Assembly (NCBI RefSeq): GCF_003201865.1
Contig: NZ_QJJJ01000030.1
Span: 1 to 52,037 of the forward strand
Reading direction: 5' to 3'
Length of the DNA: 52,037 nt
Origin: Methylobacterium sp. B4
Lineage (GTDB): Bacteria > Pseudomonadota > Alphaproteobacteria > Rhizobiales > Beijerinckiaceae
Each line of letters opens with the position of its first letter. The stretch's first letter is position 1. The translations under genes and the position numbers were made by a program. Below are positions 1-8,277 of the stretch, in pieces. The notes under the pieces are model-generated. The model was not told where the DNA came from and did no database searches. It saw only the letters and a list, made by a program, of their open reading frames with translations.

Positions 1-80
1 GCCGCGCCAAGGACGGCTTCTACGGCGGCTTCACCCTCGTCGTGCCGCTCGGAACCCTCCTCGGCCTCGCCCCAGGCTGA
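1..80 (+). CDS. 3' end of an unidentified gene (truncated by window edge)
   Basis: An open frame runs in from the left edge (codons from base 3) and stops at TGA 78-80. The visible tail is about 25 residues, ends LLGLAPG and is rich in Gly, Leu and Val. It lies 76 bases upstream of the amidase gene on the same strand, so it may belong to the same transcript. There is too little sequence to assign a family. I do not recognise it; it does not resemble the C-terminus of the AmiS-type amide channel that accompanies amiE in Pseudomonas. Confidence 0.45.
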   Translation, partial: RAKDGFYGGFTLVVPLGTLLGLAPG

Positions 81-156
81 GGCTGTCGGCCCCGCGAAAC
101 GGGCCGCGCGGGGAACGCGCGGCCCCTCCCCACCTCAGAACCGGAGGAACGACGCC

Positions 157-1208
157 ATGATGCACGGCGACATTTCATCGAGCCACGACAGCGTCGGCGT
201 GGCCGTGGTGAACTACAAGATGCCCCGCCTGCACACCAAGGCCGAGGTGATCGAGAACGCCAGGAAGATCGGCGACATGATCGTCGGGATGAAGGCCGGC
301 CTGCCGGGCCTCGATCTCGTGATCTTCCCCGAATACTCGACCCACGGGATCATGTACGACGCGGGCGAGATGTACGAGACGGCCTCGACCGTTCCCGGAG
401 CCGAGACCGAGATCTTCGCCGAGGCCTGCCGCAAGGCCAGGGTCTGGGGCGTGTTCTCGCTGACCGGCGAGCGCCACGAGGAGCATCCGCGCAAAGCCCC
501 TACAACACGCTCATCCTGATGAACGACCAGGGCGAGATCGTGCAGAAATACCGCAAGATCATGCCCTGGACCCCGATCGAGGGCTGGTATCCGGGCGACC
601 GCACCTACGTCTCGGACGGCCCCAAGGGCCTCAAGATCAGTCTCATCATCTGCGACGACGGCAATTATCCCGAGATCTGGCGCGACTGCGCCATGCGCGG
701 CGCCGAGCTCATCATCCGCTGCCAGGGCTATATGTATCCGGCCAAGGAACAGCAGGTGCTGATCTCGAAGGCGATGGCGTTCGCCAACAACACCTACGTC
801 GCGGTGGCCAACGCCGCCGGCTTCGACGGCGTCTACAGCTACTTCGGCCACTCGGCGATCATCGGCTTCGACGGCCGGACGCTCGGCGAGTGCGGCGAGG
901 AGGAGATGGGCATCCAGTACGCCGCACTCTCGAAGTTCCTGATCCGCGACTTCCGCGCCCACGCCCAGTCGGAGAACCACCTCTTCAAGCTGCTGCATCG
1001 CGGCTACACGGGCATGATCAACTCGAAGGAGAACCGGCACGGGCTCTCCGAATGCCCCTACGACTTCTACCGCCGCTGGATCGAGGACCCCGACGCCACC
1101 CGCGACGCGGTGCGCGCCATCACCCGCCCCAGTGTCGGCACCGAGGAATGCCCGATCGAGGGCATTCCCTTCGTCGGCAAGGGCGAGGGCCCACCCGACC
1201 CGCGCTGA
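157..1208 (+). pseudogene. amiE: Aliphatic amidase, interrupted by a single-base frameshift
   Basis: This is the nitrilase-superfamily acylamide amidohydrolase that converts short aliphatic amides to the acid plus ammonia. The two frames 157-519 and 519-1208 together read as a near full-length AmiE of about 350 residues (family about 346). The expected catalytic residues are all present: Glu in FPEYS (about 59), Lys in QKYRK (about 134) and Cys in IICDDG (about 166). After HPRKAP the family continues YNTL, but the DNA has four Cs at 497-500 where five are needed, so the first frame ends at 519 after four aberrant residues. The start has a good ribosome site (GGAGG at 142-146). Either the gene is inactivated or a C was lost in sequencing. 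The rest of the reading frame shows no further decay, so the lesion is recent or artefactual. Confidence 0.9.
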
Positions 1209-1244
1209 GCCTTTCGCCAGCCCGAGCGGAACCCGAGCCTCCAG

Positions 1245-1271
1245 CCTCCTCGCCCTTCGAGGGCGAGGAGG
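1245..1271. terminator. Hairpin between convergent amiE and L,D-transpeptidase genes
   Basis: Perfect 12-bp inverted repeat (CCTCCTCGCCCT, loop TCG, and its complement) in the 71-base gap between two converging genes. It lacks a long T tract, so it may be a bidirectional terminator or only an RNA-stabilising stem. Confidence 0.55.
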
Positions 1272-1279
1272 TCTTACGT

Positions 1280-1885
1280 TCAGTTCTTCACGATCACCTT
1301 CGTGCCGACCTTCACCCGGTCGTAGAGATCGACCACGTCCTTGTTGGTCATGCGGATGCAGCCGGAGGAGACCGCCGCGCCCATCGTCTCGGGCTCGTTC
1401 GAGCCGTGGATGCGGTAGAGCGAGGAGCCGAGATACATGGCGCGTGCCCCCAGCGGGTTGTCCTGGCCGCCGGCCATGTAGCGCGGCAGGTCGGGGCGGC
1501 GGGCGAGCATCTGCGCCGGCGGGCGCCAAGCCGGCCATTCCTTCTTACCCGTGACCGTCTTCACGCCCGACCACGAGAAGCCCTGGCGTCCGACGCCGAC
1601 GCCGTAGCGGATCGCCGCGCCGCCGCCGAGCACGTAGTAGAGCCGGCGCTGGCTCGTGGAGATCACGATGGTGCCGGGCTTCTCCTTGCCGGCATAGGCC
1701 ACCGTCTCGCGCGGGATGGCCTGCGTCTTGAAGACGTTGATGAAGTCGGCGAGCGGCCCGCTGTCGAGCGGATTGGCGCGGACCGGAGCCAGGGCCGCGG
1801 ACGCGAGCGCGCCACCGAGGGCGAGAACTGAGACGAAGCGCGCCAGCGCCGGGCGGCGCGAGGGCGACAGGGAACGGCTCGACAC
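1280..1885 (-). CDS. L,D-transpeptidase (YkuD/ErfK family), secreted
   Basis: A periplasmic enzyme that forms 3-3 peptidoglycan cross-links or attaches proteins to peptidoglycan through an active-site cysteine. The 201-residue product has an N-terminal signal peptide (basic start, then an Ala/Leu-rich core to about residue 37, ending near VRAN) and one YkuD domain. The catalytic motif is complete: HGSNEP with His near 160, then SSGCIRM with Cys near 176. The length fits the small single-domain class with no LysM or peptidoglycan-binding module. It converges on amiE and is followed upstream by a perfect long hairpin (1919-1959). Alphaproteobacteria carry many paralogues, so the exact substrate is unknown. 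Confidence 0.93.
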   Translation of the reverse strand: MSSRSLSPSRRPALARFVSVLALGGALASAALAPVRANPLDSGPLADFINVFKTQAIPRETVAYAGKEKPGTIVISTSQRRLYYVLGGGAAIRYGVGVGRQGFSWSGVKTVTGKKEWPAWRPPAQMLARRPDLPRYMAGGQDNPLGARAMYLGSSLYRIHGSNEPETMGAAVSSGCIRMTNKDVVDLYDRVKVGTKVIVKN

Positions 1886-1918
1886 GATGGGATTCCTCCA
1901 TCCTCGAAGGGGCAGGCT

Positions 1919-1959
1919 CTACGCACAGGGCTCGAGCATCGCTCGAGCCCTGTGCGTAG
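1919..1959. repeat. Perfect 19-bp-arm hairpin upstream of the L,D-transpeptidase gene
   Basis: Arms 1919-1937 and 1941-1959 are exact complements around a 3-base spacer (ATC) and contain CTCGAG. The hairpin sits 34 bases upstream of the transpeptidase start codon, in its 5' leader or promoter. No second copy was noticed in the window. It could act as a leader-RNA stem, a protein-binding palindrome, or one unit of a dispersed repeat. Confidence 0.8.
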
Positions 1960-2223
1960 GACCGATCGGGAGGGTTAGGACGACCCGTCGCGGCAGGAGG
2001 AAGGCAGGGCTGTGCGCTTCCTGCAACAGGCACGGCGAAACAATGGGGAGAAATCCGGTCGCGGTGCGGCTCGGCACATCGGCGGCGGCGAGGAACGTGC
2101 TCCGCACGGGTGCGCGCCGGCGTTCGTCTTCCCAAAACGCTCGGCGACGCTCCGCTTGTCAGAATGTCGCAGTCGATTGCGCGGGAACGCTTCGTCCACC
2201 ACAATGTACGCATCGTGACACGC

Positions 2224-2592
2224 ATGTTTGACCCAGCCCCGTCAGGCCGCACCAGGACCGGCCTCCCGGCCCGGATCGTCCTGTCCACCCTGGCCGGACT
2301 GCTGAGCCTCCTCGTCGTCATCGGCCTTCCGGCCGACGGGGCCGCGCTCGGCGGAATCCCGCAGGCCCGTGGCAGCATCGCTTTCGAGCAGCGTCCCGAC
2401 ACCGACCCGCTCGTCAGCGTGCGGACCGATCGCACGATGATCGACCTCGACGAGATCGCGAGCCACGGCCGCATCGCCGCCGCCGCATCTGGCCCGGATC
2501 GCGTGGAAACCGGGTCGCCCTGCCGTCCGGTCTCCGATCCGAACCCGGCGGCTGCCGACCGCACCCTCCCCGAGCGTCCGCCCAGGGCCTGA
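2224..2592 (+). CDS. Small hypothetical protein with N-terminal membrane anchor
   Basis: Predicted 122 residues from ATG 2224; the frame is open upstream to 2110, with another ATG at 2164. Residues about 12-32 form one hydrophobic segment (VLSTLAGLLSLLVVIGLPA), consistent with a signal anchor or uncleaved signal peptide. The rest is Ala/Pro/Arg-rich, polar and without recognisable domain. No convincing ribosome site precedes any of the candidate starts, and the frame may be a chance GC-rich opening. Supporting it are a sensible membrane segment and the lack of a better frame in this stretch. It precedes the efflux operon on the same strand by about 300 bases. Confidence 0.35.
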   Translation: MFDPAPSGRTRTGLPARIVLSTLAGLLSLLVVIGLPADGAALGGIPQARGSIAFEQRPDTDPLVSVRTDRTMIDLDEIASHGRIAAAASGPDRVETGSPCRPVSDPNPAAADRTLPERPPRA

Positions 2593-2656
2593 GCGATCCC
2601 TCGCCCCGGTCGCCCGGGACATCCCGTCGAATCGACCGGCGTCATCCGTCGTCGGA

Positions 2657-2714
2657 TTGACAAAGTTCGACCCCAGGATGTCTCCCGACCGTGCCCGGTC
2701 GCAGTTCGCGACCG
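2657..2714 (+). promoter_or_regulatory. Candidate promoter and operator of the RND efflux operon
   Basis: In the 306-base gap before the adaptor gene there is a perfect -35-like TTGACA (2657-2662) without a strong -10. Next comes a perfect inverted repeat CGGTCGC-AGTTC-GCGACCG at 2696-2714, about 185 bases upstream of the adaptor start. A short palindrome next to a promoter is what a TetR- or MarR-type repressor would use, but no regulator gene is adjacent. The rest of the gap shows no other clear structure. Confidence 0.35.
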
Positions 2715-2898
2715 CCTGCCGATGCTTGGCGGCATCTTCCGTCCGAGGCCTCTCGATTCTCGATCGCCACGAGGCCCGGCGATTGCAACGGCGCGTGAGC
2801 CCCCATCGAGGGCTCCGGCCGGATCCGTGATGCGAGGCCGCTTCCCGTCGTGGAAAGTGCGCCGTTCGCGTCCAGCGTATCGTAGGAGCGACCCCATC

Positions 2899-4221
2899 GT
2901 GACGCCGTCCCCCCAGTCGTCCGGCCATGCGCCCGCCCGAGTCTCCTCGGGACGCGGTTGCTCCCGCTGGACGCTGCCGGCTTCCTTCCTCGTCGGTGCC
3001 GTCCTCGTCGCCGTCTCCGCCTGCAACGAGCGCAAGGCCGCCGCGCCCGTGCCGCTGCCGCCGCCGGAGGTCAGCGTCGTCACCGTCCGTCCGCAGCCCA
3101 TCCCCTATGTCCGCGACCTGCCCGGCCGCGTCGCGCCGATGCGCATCGCCGAGGTGCGCTCGCGGGTCTCCGGCCTCGTGGTCAAGCGCCTGTTCGAGCA
3201 GGGCAGCTACGTCAACGAGGGCGACGTCCTCTACAAGATCGACCCGGCCCCGTATCAGGTGGATCTGGCGAGCGCCGAGGCGACCCTGGCCAACCGGGAG
3301 GCCGCGCTGGTGCTGGCCAACCAGCAGGCCGAGCGCCTCGAGACCCTGCTCGCCCGCAACACCGCGAGCCAGGCGCAGTACGACACCGCCTTCGCCGCCA
3401 AGAAGCAGGCCGAGGCCGAGGTCGCCGGCGCCAAGGCGGCCCGCGACCGGGCCCGGCTCAACCTGTCCTGGACCGACGTGCGCGCGCCGATCTCCGGCCG
3501 CATCGGCCGGGCGCTGCTCACCGAGGGCACCTTGATCGAGTCCGGTGCGACCGGCGTGCTGGCCACGATCCAGCAGCTCGACCCGATCTACGTCGACATC
3601 ACCCAGTCGGTGGGCGAGCTGAACAAGCTGCGCCGCGACATCGCCTCGGGCGAACTCTCCAAGCTCGCCGCCGACACCGCCAACGTCCATCTCATCATGG
3701 ATGACGGTTCGCTCTACGGTTCGGCCGGGCGCCTGCTCTTCTCCGACGTCACCGCCGACCCGAGCACGGGGCAGGTGACGCTGCGCGTGCAGTTCCCCAA
3801 CCCGCACAACGAGCTGTTCCCCGGCATGTATGTCCGCGCCCGCATCAAGCAGGGCATCGACGCGGACGCCATCGCCGTGCCGCAGCAGGCGATCCAGCGC
3901 ACCAGCGACGGCAAGCCCGAGGTCTGGGTGGTCAAGCCCGACGGCAAGGCCATGCTCCAGCCGGTCGAGGTCGGCCCCGTGGTCGGCGGAAACTGGCTGA
4001 TCCGCGAGGGTCTGGAGGGCGGCGAGAAGGTCGTCGTCGAGGGCTTCCAGAAGATCGTGGCCGGCACGGAGGTGAAGACGATTCCCTGGAGGACCGAGTC
4101 GGCGTCCGAGGACGGCAAGCCCGTCGATACCGACAGCCACGACACCGACGGCACGGAGAACGGCAAGGACTCGGCGGCGACCGGATCGACCGCCCAGCCC
4201 GTCGCCCAGTACCAGGACTGA
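2899..4221 (+). CDS. RND efflux periplasmic adaptor (MexA/AcrA-type lipoprotein)
   Basis: Membrane-fusion subunit linking an inner-membrane RND pump to an outer-membrane channel. The GTG start at 2899 is chosen because TAGGAG lies about ten bases upstream and because it gives a clean lipoprotein signal: basic n-region, a core ending VGAVLVAVSAC, with the lipidated Cys near 42. The frame is open back to 2722, so longer starts are possible. In order the product has the lipoyl/barrel-sandwich segment (RSRVSGLVVKRLFEQGSYV), an alpha-hairpin coiled coil with repeated Ala/Glu heptads, the second lipoyl half (WTDVRAPISGRIGRALL), then beta-barrel and membrane-proximal domains. It is 440 residues. The last 40 or so form an unusual Asp/Ser/Thr-rich tail. 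It is followed 96 bases later by the pump gene. Confidence 0.93.
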   Translation: MTPSPQSSGHAPARVSSGRGCSRWTLPASFLVGAVLVAVSACNERKAAAPVPLPPPEVSVVTVRPQPIPYVRDLPGRVAPMRIAEVRSRVSGLVVKRLFEQGSYVNEGDVLYKIDPAPYQVDLASAEATLANREAALVLANQQAERLETLLARNTASQAQYDTAFAAKKQAEAEVAGAKAARDRARLNLSWTDVRAPISGRIGRALLTEGTLIESGATGVLATIQQLDPIYVDITQSVGELNKLRRDIASGELSKLAADTANVHLIMDDGSLYGSAGRLLFSDVTADPSTGQVTLRVQFPNPHNELFPGMYVRARIKQGIDADAIAVPQQAIQRTSDGKPEVWVVKPDGKAMLQPVEVGPVVGGNWLIREGLEGGEKVVVEGFQKIVAGTEVKTIPWRTESASEDGKPVDTDSHDTDGTENGKDSAATGSTAQPVAQYQD

Positions 4222-4317
4222 TCGTCGGCCGAACCCCGACGACATTCTCCCGAACCGTGCCGCCGGCGGGTGCCCGATCCCGCCGGCCCGAACCCGACAC
4301 GACGCTACGAGCCCCTC

Positions 4318-7300
4318 ATGGCCCGCTTCTTCATCGACCGGCCGGTCTTCGCCTGGGTGGTCGCCCTGTTCATCATCCTCGGGGGCGCCCTCTCGCTCCC
4401 GATGCTGCCGGTCGCGCAGTACCCGGTGATCGCGCCGCCCTCGATCGCGCTCTCGACCGCCTTCCCCGGCGCCTCCGTGGAGAGCCTCTACACGGGCACG
4501 ACGCGCCTCATCGAGGACGAGCTGAACGGCGCGGCCAACATCATGAGCTTCGAGTCGACCACCGACTCCTTCGGCTCGATCAACATCACGGCGACCTTCC
4601 AGCCCGGCACGGACCCGGCGCTGGCCTCGGTCGAGGTGCAGAACCGCCTCAAGCGCGTCGAGGCCCGCCTGCCCGCGGAGGTGCGCCAGAACGGCATCCT
4701 CGTGGAGGAGGCCTCCGCCGCCACCCTCAACATCATCACCCTGGTCTCGACCGACGGGAAGATGGACGAGATCGGGCTCGGCGACTTCCTGATGCGCAAC
4801 GTGATCAACGAGATCCGCCGCATCCCGGGGGTCGGCCGCGCCACCCTCTACTCGACCGAGCGCTCGCTTCGCGTCTGGGTCGATCCGGACAAGCTGCGCG
4901 GCCTCTCCCTGACGCCGGGCGACGTGACCGACGCGATCCGCAACCAGAACATCCAGATCGCCTCCGGCGCCGTCGGCGCGCAGCCGAGCCCGGTCGATCA
5001 CGCGGTGTTCGCGCCCATCATCGTCAAGGGCCAGCTCAGCACCGTGGACGATTTCGGCGCGATCGTGCTGCGGGCCAATCCCGACGGCTCGAACGTGCGC
5101 CTGCGCGACGTGGCCCGGATCGAACTCGGCGGCGACGCCTACCAGTTCTCGACCCGGCTCAACGGCGGCGAGGCGGCCGGCATCTCGGTGACGCTCGCCC
5201 CCGACGGCAACGCCCTGGAGACCGCCAACGCCATCCGCGCCAAGATGGAGGAGTTGTCGCAGTTCTTTCCGCCGGGCCTGAAGTGGGACATCCCCTACGA
5301 CATCACGCCCGCCGTTAAGGCCTCGATCAAGAAGGTCATGATGACCCTCGTCGAGGCGGTGGCGCTGGTCTTCGTCGTGATGTTCCTGTTCCTGCAGAAC
5401 ATCCGCTACACCCTGATCCCCACCATCGTCGTGCCGATCGCCCTGATGGGCACCGTGATGGTGATGCTGCTGGCCGGCTTCTCGGTGAACGTGCTGACCA
5501 TGTTCGGCATGGTGCTGGCCATCGGCATCCTCGTCGACGATGCCATCGTCGTGGTCGAGAACGTCGAGCGCATCATGAACGAGGAGGGTCTGCCGCCGAA
5601 GGAGGCGACCGCCAAGGCCATGGAGCAGATCACCGGCGCGATCATCGGCATCACCCTGGTGCTGGTCGCCGTGTTCATTCCGATGGCCTTCTTCCCCGGC
5701 TCGGTCGGCATCATCTACCGCCAGTTCTCGATCGCGATGGTGACCTCGATCGCCTTCTCGGCGCTGCTGGCGCTGATCCTGACGCCGGCGCTCTGCGCCA
5801 CCCTGCTCAAACCCGTCGAGGCCGGCCACGGCCATGCCAAGGGCGGCTTCTTCGGCTGGTTCAACCGGATCGTCGATCGTGAGACCGCCCGCTACGGCCG
5901 CGGCACGGCGTGGTGCATCAAGAAGTCCGGCCGGATGATGGTGATCTACCTGATCCTGGTGGCGGGCACCGCCTTCGCCTTCATGCGCCTGCCCGAGGGC
6001 TTCCTGCCGATCGAGGACCAGGGCTTCTTCACCGTCGACATCCAGACCCCGCCCGGCGCCTCGTTCAACCGGACGCAGGCGGCCGTGCGCAAGGTCGAGG
6101 AGCACCTGCTGGCCCAGCCGGGCGTCGCCACGGTGACCATGCTCAACGGCTTCTCGTTCTCGGGCCAGGGGCCGAACCTGAGCCAGGCCTTCGTCACCCT
6201 GAAGCCCTGGTCCGAGCGCGACGCGGCGAACTCGGCCGCCGCCCTGGTGGCCGGCACCAACGCGGCGATGGCGGGCTACCGCGACGCCATCGTCGATGCC
6301 CAGGAGCCGCCGCCGGTGGACAATCTCGGCAACGCGGCCGGCTTCTCGTTCCGCCTTCAGGACCGGGGACAGAAGGGCTACTCGGCGCTCGCGGCGGCGG
6401 AAGCCCAGCTGTTGGCGCTGGCCCGGCAGAGCCCGATCCTTCAGAAGGTCAAGGTCGAGGGTCTTCCGCCCACGCCCCAGGCCGAGCTCATCATCGACCG
6501 CGAGAAGGCGGCGGCGCTCGGCGTGAAGTTCGAGGACATCAACGACGCGATCCAGGTCAATCTCGGCTCGGTCTACACCAACGACTTCCCGAACCTCGGA
6601 AAGATGCAGCGCGTCTACGTCCAGGCCGAGCAGCTGCAGCGCATGCAGGCGGCCGACATCCTCAACTACGCGGTGAAGAACAGCCAGGGCACGATGGTGC
6701 CGATGTCGTCCTTCGCCGACCTCAAATGGAGCATGGGCCCGAGCCAGATCGTCGGCTTCAACGGCTACCAGTCGGTCCGCTTCACCGGCGAGCCGGCGGC
6801 GGGCTACACCTCGGGCGACGCCATCGCCGAGATGGAGCGGCTGATGACCCGGATGCCGAAGGGCTTCGGCTACACCTGGACCGGCCAGTCCGAGCAGGAG
6901 AAGAAGGCGGGCTCCCAGGCCTCGCTGCTGCTCGCCCTCTCGGTGCTGATCGTGTTCCTGTGTCTCGCCGCGCTCTACGAGAGCTGGGCGATCCCGATCT
7001 CGGTGCTGCTCGTTATCCCGCTCGGCGTGATCGGCTCGGTGGCGGCGGTGTACCTGCGCGGCCTGCCCAACGACGTCTACTTCAAGATCGGGCTCATCAC
7101 GATCATCGGCCTCTCGGCCAAGAACGCGATCCTGATCGTGGAGTTCGCCAAGGACCTCTGGAAGCCGGGCACCAACATCGTCCAGGCGACGATCGAGGCG
7201 GCGACCCTACGCTTCCGGCCGATCGTGATGACCTCGCTCGCCTTCATCTTCGGCGTGGTGCCGCTGGCCATCGCCACGGGTGCCTCCTCGAAGAGCCAGC

Positions 7301-7488
7301 AGGCCATCGGCACGGGCGTGATGGGCGGCATGATCTCGGCCACCGTGCTTGCGGTCTTCTTCGTTCCGGTCTTCTTCGTGGTGGTGATGCGCCTGTTCAA
7401 GCGCAAGCAAGTCGCCGCCGGCGAGAACGCGGAGGCCGCGCCGAAGGCGCATGTCTCCGGTCACGGGCACTCGGTGCCGGCGGAGTAG
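4318..7488 (+). CDS. RND multidrug efflux pump, HAE1/AcrB type
   Basis: Proton-driven inner-membrane exporter of hydrophobic or amphiphilic compounds. The product is 1056 residues, normal for AcrB-type trimeric pumps. It starts MARFFIDRPVFAWV, the hallmark N-terminus, so the ATG at 4318 is preferred over the longer frame from 4270. TM4 carries the proton-relay Asp pair in GILVDDAIVVVENVER and TM10 the partner Lys in LSAKNAILIVEFAK. Both large periplasmic loops are present and the final residues are His/Gly-rich. It is co-oriented with the adaptor gene; no outer-membrane channel gene follows, so a TolC-type channel must be encoded elsewhere. Substrates cannot be predicted from sequence. Confidence 0.95.
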   Translation: MARFFIDRPVFAWVVALFIILGGALSLPMLPVAQYPVIAPPSIALSTAFPGASVESLYTGTTRLIEDELNGAANIMSFESTTDSFGSINITATFQPGTDPALASVEVQNRLKRVEARLPAEVRQNGILVEEASAATLNIITLVSTDGKMDEIGLGDFLMRNVINEIRRIPGVGRATLYSTERSLRVWVDPDKLRGLSLTPGDVTDAIRNQNIQIASGAVGAQPSPVDHAVFAPIIVKGQLSTVDDFGAIVLRANPDGSNVRLRDVARIELGGDAYQFSTRLNGGEAAGISVTLAPDGNALETANAIRAKMEELSQFFPPGLKWDIPYDITPAVKASIKKVMMTLVEAVALVFVVMFLFLQNIRYTLIPTIVVPIALMGTVMVMLLAGFSVNVLTMFGMVLAIGILVDDAIVVVENVERIMNEEGLPPKEATAKAMEQITGAIIGITLVLVAVFIPMAFFPGSVGIIYRQFSIAMVTSIAFSALLALILTPALCATLLKPVEAGHGHAKGGFFGWFNRIVDRETARYGRGTAWCIKKSGRMMVIYLILVAGTAFAFMRLPEGFLPIEDQGFFTVDIQTPPGASFNRTQAAVRKVEEHLLAQPGVATVTMLNGFSFSGQGPNLSQAFVTLKPWSERDAANSAAALVAGTNAAMAGYRDAIVDAQEPPPVDNLGNAAGFSFRLQDRGQKGYSALAAAEAQLLALARQSPILQKVKVEGLPPTPQAELIIDREKAAALGVKFEDINDAIQVNLGSVYTNDFPNLGKMQRVYVQAEQLQRMQAADILNYAVKNSQGTMVPMSSFADLKWSMGPSQIVGFNGYQSVRFTGEPAAGYTSGDAIAEMERLMTRMPKGFGYTWTGQSEQEKKAGSQASLLLALSVLIVFLCLAALYESWAIPISVLLVIPLGVIGSVAAVYLRGLPNDVYFKIGLITIIGLSAKNAILIVEFAKDLWKPGTNIVQATIEAATLRFRPIVMTSLAFIFGVVPLAIATGASSKSQQAIGTGVMGGMISATVLAVFFVPVFFVVVMRLFKRKQVAAGENAEAAPKAHVSGHGHSVPAE

Positions 7489-7511
7489 CGGGTGGGAGGG
7501 GCGGCGCGCGT

Positions 7512-7549
7512 GCTTTGAGGCGCGCGTCCCGCGCGCACCTCGGCATGAG
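7512..7549 (-). repeat. Left inverted copy of a dispersed ~40-bp repeat flanking the GIY-YIG gene
   Basis: Read on the minus strand, this matches the unit at 7896-7940 (CCTCAT, then GAGGTGC, a GC-rich centre, then GCCTC and AA). It is degenerate in the centre. The ATG at 7545 lies inside it. Confidence 0.6.
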
Positions 7550-7907
7550 GAGCGGAGTGGATTCCGTTTCCGTCGAGGCCGCCTTGACCGCCTTCGTCTA
7601 CATGCTGCGCTGCGCCGACGGCAGTTACTATATCGGCTCAGCCCGAGGCGAGTCGCTCGACAAGCGGCTGGCTGAGCATCAGGCCGGGACGCGTGTCGGC
7701 TACACGTTTCACCGCCGGCCGGTGAGGCTGGTCTATGCCGCGTGGTTTGATCGCATCACTGATGCGATTGCAGCAGAGCGCCAGATCAAGGGTTGGGGCC
7801 GCGCCAAGAAAGAAGCGCTGATCGCAGAGGATTGGGATAGGGTGCAGTTCTTGGCGAAGCGTCCTTCCGCCAGAACCGGCTCGTCCAACCCAATCACCTC
7901 ATCCTGA
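7545..7907 (+). CDS. GIY-YIG nuclease-domain protein
   Basis: A small single-domain protein of 120 residues (116 if GTG 7557 is used; that start has GAGGAG just upstream). It shows the GIY-YIG core: FVYMLRCADGSYYIGSA, then a conserved Arg in the KRLAEH helix, then the RQIKGWGRAKKEALI helix carrying Glu and Lys. Single-domain members are common in Rhizobiales and have no established cellular role; the domain itself cuts DNA. The coding region starts in one copy of a dispersed repeat and its stop codon (7905-7907) lies in an inverted copy, so gene and repeats look like one unit. Residues after about 105 (ending NPITSS) are encoded at the repeat boundary and are probably not part of the fold. 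Confidence 0.85.
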   Translation: MRSGVDSVSVEAALTAFVYMLRCADGSYYIGSARGESLDKRLAEHQAGTRVGYTFHRRPVRLVYAAWFDRITDAIAAERQIKGWGRAKKEALIAEDWDRVQFLAKRPSARTGSSNPITSS

Positions 7908-7940
7908 GGTGCCGCGAAGCGGCCTCGAAGGGTCTTCCAG
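7896..7940 (+). repeat. Right copy of the dispersed ~40-bp repeat flanking the GIY-YIG gene
   Basis: It begins with the palindrome ACCTCA-TCC-TGAGGT, followed by GCCGCGAAGCGGC and CTCGAAGG. The stop codon of the GIY-YIG gene is inside it. Two related units occur as an inverted pair at 36164-36263. Confidence 0.75.
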
Positions 7941-7971
7941 CATTCGCCGCGGAACTGGAAACCGCGCTGAC

Positions 7972-8277
7972 TCAGCGCTTCAGCACCCGCCGCGCCCCGT
8001 AGCCCAGCGCCGCCCAGAGAAACGCAGACACCGTCCGCACGGGGAAGAACGTCGGCAGGTCGGCCGCCACCGGGGCCGGCCACGGCAGGCCGATGCGGGT
8101 GACGAGCCACGCGAACAGCACCGAAATCGCCAGCGCGGCGATGGCCGCGATGAAGACCTTGCCGAACTGGTCCGCCTTCCAGCCCAGGAAGACGGCGACC
8201 GCGATCAGCAGCGGGTCGAACCCGGCCTGTATCCAGACCGAGAAGGAATAGACCGGGACGACGGGAGCCGCGTTCAC
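7972..8277 (-). CDS. Small membrane protein, translationally coupled to gatA
   Basis: About 101 residues from GTG 8277, whose G-T-G-A overlaps the gatA stop codon; an upstream GTG at 8286 is also in frame. It has three hydrophobic stretches: around LLIAVAVFLGW, a long IAAIAALAISVLFAWLV segment, and a C-terminal SAFLWAALGYGARRVL. I recognise no named family. The 4-base overlap argues that it is co-translated as the last gene of the gatC-gatA unit. There is no evident link to amidotransferase function. The C-terminus is Arg/Lys-rich, so a cytoplasmic tail is likely. Confidence 0.65.
   Translation of the reverse strand: MNAAPVVPVYSFSVWIQAGFDPLLIAVAVFLGWKADQFGKVFIAAIAALAISVLFAWLVTRIGLPWPAPVAADLPTFFPVRTVSAFLWAALGYGARRVLKR

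Noticed and set aside
2242..6105. Very long minus-strand open frame (1287 residues) opposite the efflux genes
   Set aside because: It is a GC-rich shadow of the adaptor and pump coding frames. The plus frames carry clear RND family motifs, whereas this one is a low-complexity Asp/Arg/Gly string with no domain.
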